A DNA stretch of 5,766 nt. Origin: Microcaldota archaeon (GTDB taxonomy: Archaea; Micrarchaeota; Micrarchaeia; Micrarchaeales; CABMGC01). Position 1 is the first letter of the stretch, and every line of letters begins with the position of its first letter. The notes beneath the pieces were generated by a model that saw only the letters and a list, made by a program, of their open reading frames with translations, was not told the origin of the DNA and ran no database searches. The position numbers were made by a program, and so were the translations under genes. The DNA lies in assembly GCA_027340645.1 (NCBI GenBank), contig DAHWQN010000042.1, positions 1 to 5,766 on the forward strand, written 5' to 3'. Positions 1-4,870 of the stretch are shown in pieces.

Positions 1-440
1 ACTCACTGCTCTTCTACTTCATAAATGCCGTCATAGTTGCTGAGGGCAAGGGCGTGTTAAGCTCAATAGTGAGGAGTGTGGAGTTATCCCGTCAGAGAAA
101 AACCAAGATCTTCGGAGCAGTTACTTTGTCGGATTTTATAATAGTAATGGCTACCCTTTTAGCATACTTACCAATAATTTTGCTGACAGGGAGCTTCGGA
201 CTCGGTATCTTTGGAGGGTCGTTGCTTGGAACAGGAGGCATCTTTACTTCTTCAGGCGCATTGATGATTGTATTTGGATATATAACGCCAATAATTATCC
301 TGCTTGTGTCATACATGTTCATACTAAGTTGGTTGGGTATGGTGCCTATGTATCTGTACAATGAGTTCACTTTCAATATTGTGAAGCCTTTACGCGGGAA
401 GAGGCAAGACACGGACCAAAGCCAGCCTATGACCAAATAG
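1..440 (+). CDS. Multi-pass membrane protein, C-terminal part (5' end outside window)
   Basis: The reading frame is open from the first complete codon (position 3) to the TAG at 438-440. The GTG at 54 is therefore internal, and 145 residues of the C-terminal part are visible. They contain the end of one hydrophobic segment, an amphipathic stretch (AVIVAEGKGVLSSIVRSVEL), a hydrophobic block of about 30 residues from the FIIVMATLLAYLP stretch, a Gly/Ser-rich loop, a last long hydrophobic block ending MVPMYLYNEF, and a charged, probably cytoplasmic tail. The 'vaEGKGV..S..RSvEL' motif between membrane helices resembles DUF4013/YciC/GDPD-membrane-domain-like integral membrane proteins of prokaryotes, which have no settled function. 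This is family resemblance seen by eye. The gene converges on ilvE, with 15 bp between the stop codons and no clear T-run terminator. Identity as a membrane protein is secure; the family is tentative. Confidence 0.8.
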   Translation, partial: SLLFYFINAVIVAEGKGVLSSIVRSVELSRQRKTKIFGAVTLSDFIIVMATLLAYLPIILLTGSFGLGIFGGSLLGTGGIFTSSGALMIVFGYITPIIILLVSYMFILSWLGMVPMYLYNEFTFNIVKPLRGKRQDTDQSQPMTK

Positions 441-455
441 TTGCCATAGTGCACT

Positions 456-1364
456 TCAGGCGTAAGTGAGCCAGTCCTTGAATTCTGGGTCTGCGCCCGT
501 TGTCGCATTTGAGTAGGCCCTGGAAAGAAGGTCTGTTATTGGGCCTATCCTACCATTCCCTATCTTCCTTCCATCAATCTGCGTTATCGGGGTAAGCTCA
601 GCAGCCGTGCCGCAGAAAAATACTTCATCTGCAGTGTACAGCTCCTCCCTATGGACAAATCTTTCCTCAAACTCAAGGCCTCGTGACTCTGCTATCTTTA
701 TCAGCGAATCTCTAGTTATCCCTAGAAGTATGTCTGATGATTCAGAAGGCGTGATTAGCTTGTTGTCCCGTATTAGGAATATGTTCTCGCCGGGACCTTC
801 TGCAACATATCCATTTATATCAAGAAGTATTGCTTCATCAACACCCTTTGACCTCGCATCTTGTGATGCTATTATTGAATTCAGGTAGTTGCCGCTCGCC
901 TTCGCCTGCACAGGAAGTATCTGAGAGTTTATCCTGCGCCAGGATGAAACTACGCAACTAATGCCTTTATCCTTGTTAGTGAAGTATGAACCGAAGTCGA
1001 CTGCAGCTATTGCAACGCTTGTCTTTTTGCCTGTGACATCAAGGCCTATATGATTGTCATTGTAGAATGCGAATGGGCGTATGTAACAGCTTTTCAGCCC
1101 ATTTTTACTGATAAGGTTTACTACGGCGGAGCCCAGCTCTTTTTCATCATATCCAAGACCCATGGAGTATATCTTGGCGCTGCGCAAAAACCTACGTACA
1201 TGATCGGTTAGCCTGAAAACAGCGGGGCCTTTCTCTGTATGATATGCGCGTATGCCTTCGAATACGCCACTGCCGTATTGCAGGGAGTGCGTAAGCATGT
1301 GTACATTAGCCCTACCAGACTCGATAAACTTACCATCCAGCCATATGTACTGTGTTTTTGGCAT
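456..1364 (-). CDS. ilvE: Branched-chain amino-acid aminotransferase (class IV, PLP-dependent)
   Basis: This 302-residue protein has the full length usual for IlvE (about 300) and matches the E. coli enzyme along its length from memory. It transfers the amino group between glutamate and the 2-oxo acids of valine, leucine and isoleucine in the cytoplasm. Visible landmarks are the N-terminal Y-G-x-x-VFEGIRAY segment (30-41), Arg58 in the position of the PLP-phosphate arginine, the SCYIRPFAF strand (92-100), and the catalytic Schiff-base lysine Lys155 in AKASGNYLNS. Further on are Glu189 in AEGPGEN (cofactor pyridine nitrogen), LGITRD (214-219) and the phosphate-binding CGTAAELTP (251-259). No key residue is missing. 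Other class IV enzymes (D-amino-acid aminotransferase, ADC lyase) are less likely because of the ITRD and GTAAE motifs and overall similarity. The ATG start has a TATA-like box about 35 bp upstream (1396-1403, minus strand), predicting a leader of only about 9 nt. The gene appears monocistronic. Confidence 0.95.
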   Translation of the reverse strand: MPKTQYIWLDGKFIESGRANVHMLTHSLQYGSGVFEGIRAYHTEKGPAVFRLTDHVRRFLRSAKIYSMGLGYDEKELGSAVVNLISKNGLKSCYIRPFAFYNDNHIGLDVTGKKTSVAIAAVDFGSYFTNKDKGISCVVSSWRRINSQILPVQAKASGNYLNSIIASQDARSKGVDEAILLDINGYVAEGPGENIFLIRDNKLITPSESSDILLGITRDSLIKIAESRGLEFEERFVHREELYTADEVFFCGTAAELTPITQIDGRKIGNGRIGPITDLLSRAYSNATTGADPEFKDWLTYA

Positions 1365-1390
1365 AAAACTACCAACCCATTATAACATGG

Positions 1391-1404
1391 ATAATATTAT
1401 ATAG
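1391..1404. promoter_or_regulatory. Shared TATA element of divergent promoters (ilvE and secreted-protein gene)
   Basis: The 62-bp gap between the divergent starts at 1364 and 1427 is strongly A/T-rich, and the block ATAATATTATATAG reads as a TATA box on both strands. On the plus strand TTATATA (1397-1403) is centred near 1400, about 27 bp before the ATG at 1427, which predicts a leaderless transcript. On the minus strand TATATAAT (1403-1396) predicts initiation near 1373, about 9 nt before the ilvE ATG. Archaeal TATA boxes normally sit about 26 bp upstream of the start site. Other A/T-rich stretches in the gap (around 1381 and 1415) could also serve, so the single shared element is an inference. 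Confidence 0.5.
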
Positions 1405-1426
1405 AGATGCTATCATATTTATTACC

Positions 1427-2260
1427 ATGGACATTTTAAGGTCAGCGATGTTTTTTGGGATTATATCAGTTACGTTAGTATCTGCCAACACATACCTCAG
1501 CGTAGTTGGCCCTGTTTCACAAACTCTTTACAATAATGGTAATGTGTATCTTGGCAAAGTTGCCCCAGGAGAGAGCTTCTATATACTTGCGAACTCTTCC
1601 ACAGTAAACAGTACGGGCTACTACATAAACATTGGCTGGGACAAATTGACTGCTATTAGCCTTCCTTCTGGATGGTCCTCGCAGAGTTCACCACTTTACG
1701 AAAACCCGATGAAGATGAAGGTGACTGTTCCTTCCAATGCCAGCAACGGCAATTACACAATGCTCGTAAGAGCAGTAAATGTGCAAAACTACTCGCGGAT
1801 TGGCAATCTGACTTTTACTGCTATAGTGAATGTCACGCCTGATGTCTTCAACGTACAGGTCAACCCTTTGGTTATGCACTCTGGAATAGGACAGCCGGCA
1901 GTTCTCGATGTTGTAATAAATAACACAGGCATATCGGATGATCCATTCATAATAAGTGCACAGGGCCTGCCGGCATGGAATGTTTCTGATGAAGTCATCT
2001 CGCTTCATTCAAAAGTAAGCTCATTCAGTTATCCTGTTTTCCTTGAAGAGCCTGGAGCATATAAATTCAATCTCACAGTCAACTCTTCCACCAGCACAGC
2101 GCTATCTAAATCATATCCTGTTAAGTTTTACGTAAACGAAAGCTTAGGCAATGATTACAGTTCAGTGGGACAGGGAGCGGTATTGTCACCAATAATATTT
2201 GAGCCAGCATATGCGCTTATGTCGCTGCTTTCTTACATCTACGGCGTAATCACTTCTTAA
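1427..2260 (+). CDS. Secreted, sequon-rich protein with two Ig-like (NEW3/CARDB-type) domains
   Basis: This 277-residue protein has a clear Sec signal peptide: Arg5, a hydrophobic core at about 7-18, and a VSA cleavage motif before Asn21. Two beta-rich segments follow (roughly 36-118 and 138-236). Features such as VAPGES, LPSGW, VPSNASNGNYTM, VINNTG and LPAWNVS resemble NEW3/CARDB-type Ig-like domains of archaeal and bacterial surface proteins. Twelve N-X-S/T sequons occur (Asn56, 61, 104, 110, 121, 127, 135, 165, 185, 215, 219, 237), consistent with N-glycosylation outside the cell. The C-terminal 25 residues (about 251-275) are hydrophobic and could anchor the protein in the membrane. No catalytic motif is visible, so an envelope or adhesive role is inferred. 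The ATG lies about 27 bp after a TATA-like box, and the next gene starts within a few bases of the stop, so the two are probably co-transcribed. Confidence 0.8.
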   Translation: MDILRSAMFFGIISVTLVSANTYLSVVGPVSQTLYNNGNVYLGKVAPGESFYILANSSTVNSTGYYINIGWDKLTAISLPSGWSSQSSPLYENPMKMKVTVPSNASNGNYTMLVRAVNVQNYSRIGNLTFTAIVNVTPDVFNVQVNPLVMHSGIGQPAVLDVVINNTGISDDPFIISAQGLPAWNVSDEVISLHSKVSSFSYPVFLEEPGAYKFNLTVNSSTSTALSKSYPVKFYVNESLGNDYSSVGQGAVLSPIIFEPAYALMSLLSYIYGVITS

Positions 2261-2274
2261 AAGTCGTGAGTCTT

Positions 2275-2952
2275 ATGGCAGACAAGAAAAATGAGGGGAG
2301 TGTATTTATGCCTGTCCAGCTTCACTCCCTTGAGGACATTGCGAGATTGGCATACAACTTCAACTTTACTTCAAATAGTGTGTTTGCTGGAACGTCTGGA
2401 ACGCATACAGTACTTTATGCATTTGGGGAGAAACTTGACGGTGTAGTATTGACATACACCTTTACCGCTGAGCACTTAACTAAATTTCTGTTATACAGGC
2501 CTCCGGAGAATTCTGATGATGAAAAGGCAAGATTTTCGGACAGCACTGAAGAAGGCTGGCAGGTGGTGAACATTCTTTCAATGAACATAGGCAAGCTTGG
2601 AATATCAAAAACCGCAGGCAAGGCAAAATTCAAGTACGTGGAGATGGGAAGCTTTGAGGACCTTGTAAAACTAGCCATTAACAGCTCTTCAGGTGAAGAT
2701 AACACACTTGCTCAGCTTTACTGCTTTGAGAGCAACACGGGATGCGTTGCTTATGGACTTGACCTTATAGACAGGCTTCATGATGGTGAATGCATAGTTT
2801 ATTACACTAATTTAAAAGAACACAATAAGAAGGGATTCGCTTTGTATGATTATAAAACCGGAAGGGTTGCATTCACTGGGAATGTGGGAGAACATTCATA
2901 TATGTATTTGAAGATAATAAACCTCGCTGAAAAGCCGGCATTTTTCCATTGA
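2275..2952 (+). CDS. Uncharacterised soluble protein with an internal duplication
   Basis: I do not recognise this family. The protein is mixed alpha/beta, acidic to neutral, with no signal peptide or membrane segment, so it is probably cytoplasmic. It contains two diverged copies of one unit: SLEDIARLAYN followed by VLYAFGEKLDGVV, and about 108 residues later SFEDLVKLAIN followed by QLYCFESNTGCVA. It has only two cysteines, both in the second copy, and no catalytic motif. The start is uncertain. The open frame begins at GTG 2266. ATG 2275 is preceded at 5 nt by GTGA, which fits the archaeal anti-Shine-Dalgarno. ATG 2308 is preceded at 7 nt by GAGGGGAG and would place the first repeat right at the N-terminus. 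I chose 2275. Only a few bases separate this frame from the preceding secreted-protein gene, so the two very likely form an operon, although one product is exported and the other is not. Confidence 0.75.
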   Translation: MADKKNEGSVFMPVQLHSLEDIARLAYNFNFTSNSVFAGTSGTHTVLYAFGEKLDGVVLTYTFTAEHLTKFLLYRPPENSDDEKARFSDSTEEGWQVVNILSMNIGKLGISKTAGKAKFKYVEMGSFEDLVKLAINSSSGEDNTLAQLYCFESNTGCVAYGLDLIDRLHDGECIVYYTNLKEHNKKGFALYDYKTGRVAFTGNVGEHSYMYLKIINLAEKPAFFH

Positions 2953-2955
2953 AAA

Positions 2956-2968
2956 GGTTTTAATAATT
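2956..2968 (+). promoter_or_regulatory. TATA-like promoter of tRNA-Asn
   Basis: TTTAATAA (2958-2965), preceded by a purine-rich GAAAAGG stretch that could act as a BRE, predicts initiation near 2988, a few bases before the mature tRNA 5' end at 2993. The spacing matches the other TATA/start pairs in this window. Confidence 0.5.
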
Positions 2969-2992
2969 TGATGAAAAATACTGTAAATTAAT

Positions 2993-3064
2993 GCCCGAAT
3001 AGCTCAGTGGTAGAGCGATTGGCTGTTAACCAATAGGTCGAAGGTTCGATCCCTTCTTCGGGCG
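2993..3064 (+). tRNA. tRNA-Asn (anticodon GUU)
   Basis: A complete cloverleaf can be folded by hand. The acceptor stem GCCCGAA pairs with TTCGGGC (3057-3063), the D stem is GCTC/GAGC, and the anticodon stem ATTGG/CCAAT encloses the loop CTGTTAA with anticodon GTT. The T stem GAAGG/CCTTC encloses TTCGATC. The discriminator is G (3064), as expected for tRNA-Asn. There is no intron and no encoded 3' CCA, so CCA must be added by nucleotidyltransferase. The gene is intact although an integrase gene begins 67 bp downstream. This is expected if an integrating element restores the tRNA 3' end through its own att sequence. Confidence 0.97.
3040..3064 (+). other. Presumed attachment site (attL) at the tRNA-Asn 3' end
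   Basis: The T arm and 3' acceptor strand of the tRNA are the usual crossover region of archaeal tRNA-targeting tyrosine recombinases, and such a gene follows directly downstream. The assignment rests on position only. The matching direct repeat (attR) is not present in this window, and the exact core cannot be delimited from one end. Confidence 0.4.
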
Positions 3065-3095
3065 ATGCCCTTCAAGGTCAACCCCCGTTCCACAA

Positions 3096-3107
3096 GCTAT
3101 AAATATT
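3096..3107 (+). promoter_or_regulatory. TATA-like promoter of the integrase gene
   Basis: TATAAATA (3098-3105) is the best TATA match in the window. It is centred about 30 bp before the ATG at 3132 and predicts initiation near 3124-3128, so the transcript would have a leader of only a few nucleotides and no room for a ribosome binding site. The box continues as AAATATTCA, a string that recurs in the promoter of the small downstream gene (4493-4501). Confidence 0.6.
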
Positions 3108-3127
3108 CATCGCTGGCACAATGTCAC

Positions 3128-3149
3128 GTCGATGACAAACAACATCGAC
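3128..3149 (+). repeat. 7-bp inverted repeat enclosing the integrase start codon
   Basis: GTCGATG (3128-3134) and CATCGAC (3143-3149) are perfect inverted copies separated by 8 bases. The left arm contains the ATG (3132-3134) of the integrase gene and coincides with the predicted transcription start. As RNA it would form a hairpin holding the start codon; as DNA it could be a repressor operator overlapping the start site. Confidence 0.55.
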
Positions 3150-4358
3150 TATTGGCAAAGGCAGGCGAACCGCCTCTATGACAGGGTTTTAGCGGACGTG
3201 CGCATAATTGCGCAAAATCGGCGCTATCTCGAAGACCATATAACCCTACTAAAGGCCAAGAATATGCACCCACGTAGCGTTATACGGCATATTTACGGCA
3301 TTCTAAAGCTGATGGAGGCCCTGGGCTATGACAAAGACCTCAAGGAGGCGACAAAAAGGGATATGGAAAAGGCAGCTGCGTTCATAAACTCCTATGATCC
3401 GCCATATAGCATGGAATCCAGGCTTCATTTTCAGGCAGTTTGGAAGGTTTTCTACAAGGAGCTGTTGGGAGAAGGAGTCTATCAGCCTCCATGCGTAGCC
3501 TGGATGAAAATAACGAACAAAACCAGAAAAAACCTTATGCCAGATAACATACTCACAGAACAGGAAATCGTTAAGATGCTGGATGCGGCCACCAACCTAA
3601 GGGACAAGTTCTTCCTGAGCCTCCTATACGAAACAGGCTGCAGGATAGGGGAGATAATGGGCGTAAGGAAGAAGGACTTAGACCTGACCACGCAGCCTGC
3701 AAAGCTCACAATAACGGGCAAGACTGGCTGGAGGAAGGTACCGCTGCTTATGTCAGTCTCGCTGGCAGTCACTTACCTGAATACCATAAAGGACTTAAGG
3801 GACGACCAGATAATCTGGAGGCAGATAGGCAGCAGTAAAGGCAAGGATAAGCCTATGACAGATGACTCGGCAAGGAAGCTCCTAAGGGTGATAGGCCACA
3901 GGGCAGGCATTACAAAGCCCATCAACCCGCATGCCTTCAGGAAGGCAAGAGCGTCTCATCTGGCTAACAAGCTTTCAGACCAGCAATTGCGTGCGTATTT
4001 CGGCTGGGTGCCAAGCAGCAATATGGCAGATTACTACATCAGGGTCAGCAATACGGCTCTGGACAACGCCTATCTGGAGATAAATGGCATAGAAGTCAAG
4101 AAGGAGGCTTATCAGGCAATGCTGAAGCCAAAGATGTGCATCCGCTGCAGCTTCTCGAACAGCCCCGACATGCAGTTCTGTGGAAGATGCGGCTCTGCGC
4201 TTGACACCCAGACAGCGATCCAGATGGACGAGGACAGGAAGAACATAGATAATGCGCTTAATGCCTACATAAAGAGTTCGGATCCTAAGGCGCTGAAAGA
4301 GGAGCTATCGCACATAATTTTGAAGCTAGATCGCACGCAGAAGACAAAGAGACGCTAA
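3132..4358 (+). CDS. Tyrosine recombinase/integrase with C-terminal zinc ribbon
   Basis: This 408-residue site-specific recombinase probably integrates and excises the element at the neighbouring tRNA-Asn. The N-terminal part (about 1-125) is the helical core-binding (SAM-like) domain. The catalytic domain (about 140-318) shows Arg171 in ETGCRIGEI, a beta-hairpin lysine (Lys197 in ITGKTGWRK), His267 and Arg270 in NPHAFRKARASHL, Trp292 in FGWVPSSNM (in place of the second histidine, as in many archaeal members), and the nucleophile Tyr302 in YIRVS. The neighbouring Tyr301 is a less likely alternative. All catalytic positions are present, so the enzyme should be active. After it comes a four-cysteine zinc ribbon (CIRC at 336-339, CGRC at 350-353) and a basic C-terminal helix ending in KTKRR. 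The frame is intact and not split by an att site. The ATG at 3132 fits the upstream TATA spacing. Confidence 0.93.
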   Translation: MTNNIDYWQRQANRLYDRVLADVRIIAQNRRYLEDHITLLKAKNMHPRSVIRHIYGILKLMEALGYDKDLKEATKRDMEKAAAFINSYDPPYSMESRLHFQAVWKVFYKELLGEGVYQPPCVAWMKITNKTRKNLMPDNILTEQEIVKMLDAATNLRDKFFLSLLYETGCRIGEIMGVRKKDLDLTTQPAKLTITGKTGWRKVPLLMSVSLAVTYLNTIKDLRDDQIIWRQIGSSKGKDKPMTDDSARKLLRVIGHRAGITKPINPHAFRKARASHLANKLSDQQLRAYFGWVPSSNMADYYIRVSNTALDNAYLEINGIEVKKEAYQAMLKPKMCIRCSFSNSPDMQFCGRCGSALDTQTAIQMDEDRKNIDNALNAYIKSSDPKALKEELSHIILKLDRTQKTKRR

Positions 4359-4368
4359 CCAGAAATTC

Positions 4369-4409
4369 GTTTAAATAATTTTATTCAAACCACATACTTT
4401 TATTTAAAC
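4369..4409 (+). terminator. A/T-rich inverted repeat with T-runs after the integrase gene
   Basis: GTTTAAATAA (4369-4378) and TTATTTAAAC (4400-4409) are perfect inverted copies separated by 21 bases, starting 11 bp after the integrase stop. TTTTATT occurs in the spacer (4379-4385) and ACTTTTATTT spans the right arm. Archaeal RNA polymerase terminates at oligo-T tracts, so this is the likely end of the integrase transcript. Because both arms also contain TTTAAA, they might instead be back-to-back TATA boxes or a symmetric protein-binding site. The rest of the gap (4410-4485) shows no gene I can support. Confidence 0.45.
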
Positions 4410-4485
4410 AAAAATATTGACGTGAAAACCGATTCCTTATACTGAAGTAAAAGGCAGATTAGTCTACCGCCTCGACGTAGTTGAG

Positions 4486-4499
4486 CATTTAAAAATATT
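4486..4499 (+). promoter_or_regulatory. TATA-like promoter of the small charged protein gene
   Basis: TTTAAAAATA (4488-4497) predicts initiation near 4518-4520. That is downstream of the first ATG (4509) but just before the in-frame ATG at 4521, which supports a leaderless start at 4521. The adjoining AAATATTCA is identical to the sequence at the integrase promoter (3101-3109). Confidence 0.5.
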
Positions 4500-4520
4500 C
4501 AGTCCCGCATGAACCACATC

Positions 4521-4709
4521 ATGGATGGCGACCCTGCAGAAAAGGAAAAGGAGCGTTGGGCCGAGAGTATCCGTCGTGCAAAAGATAACCTAAAGCAGCT
4601 TTCAGAGGAAGAACAAAACTTCGTCAAGGCAATAATCGCCGAAGTCGAAAAATTGAAATCTGCAAAGCTTCAAGGCGATATGGATTCCAAAGCCAAAGAG
4701 GAAATTTGA
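4521..4709 (+). CDS. Small highly charged, predicted all-helical protein
   Basis: The protein has 62 residues from ATG 4521, or 66 if the in-frame ATG at 4509 is used. The later start is preferred because the upstream TATA-like box places transcription initiation at about 4518-4520. About half of the residues are Glu, Asp, Lys or Arg, with no cysteine. The segment from the KERWAESIRRAKDNL stretch to VEKLKSAK has leucine/isoleucine/valine spacing compatible with an amphipathic helix or short coiled coil, broken near SEEEQ. I do not recognise a family. It could be a small regulator, an accessory recombination factor or a toxin/antitoxin-type partner, but nothing in the sequence decides this. 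It lies 150 bp after the integrase gene, counted to ATG 4509, behind its own promoter-like box, and upstream of the helicase on the same strand. Confidence 0.55.
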   Translation: MDGDPAEKEKERWAESIRRAKDNLKQLSEEEQNFVKAIIAEVEKLKSAKLQGDMDSKAKEEI

Positions 4710-4870
4710 CTCAAAAGAGATTTAAATCTTCATTGCCATAATAGTACTACAAAATGCGTTAAGGCTACGCTATACAAGACGCCTAAGCTGTTTCTGGGTG
4801 AGGTTAAAATAGTTGCGGTGCTATATTCTGTTAGCTATGCATATGCTCGCTATAATCCGAAGGCGTCCCC
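4710..4870 (+). other. 161-bp gap before the helicase with promoter-like box; possible leader or small RNA
   Basis: ATTTAAAT (4720-4727) resembles a TATA box and predicts initiation near 4750, which would give a leader of about 120 nt before the helicase ATG. Other genes in this window have almost none. A 7-bp inverted pair, GACGCCT (4778-4784) and AGGCGTC (4861-4867), brackets most of this stretch. Weaker A/T boxes at 4803-4811, 4821-4827 and 4839-4846 could drive the helicase from closer by. There is no tRNA fold, no obvious C/D-box pair and no convincing coding frame. Confidence 0.3.

Noticed and set aside
607..888. Open frames on the opposite strand of ilvE, and similar antisense frames over the other genes
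   Set aside because: They mirror strongly supported coding genes, have no promoter or start context, and their translations show no family features.
2991..3070. ATGCCC direct repeat flanking the tRNA (2991-2996 and 3065-3070)
   Set aside because: It is only 6 bp and one copy lies mostly within the tRNA acceptor stem. It is not credible as an att core or target duplication.
3121..3135. Four-codon upstream frame overlapping the integrase ATG as a separate gene or leader peptide
   Set aside because: The predicted integrase transcript begins at about 3124-3128, after its ATG, so it would only exist in readthrough RNA. It is too short to call.
4420..4485. tRNA-like fragment on the minus strand (a GCTCAAC...GGTAGAC stretch)
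   Set aside because: No acceptor, anticodon or T stem could be paired around it.
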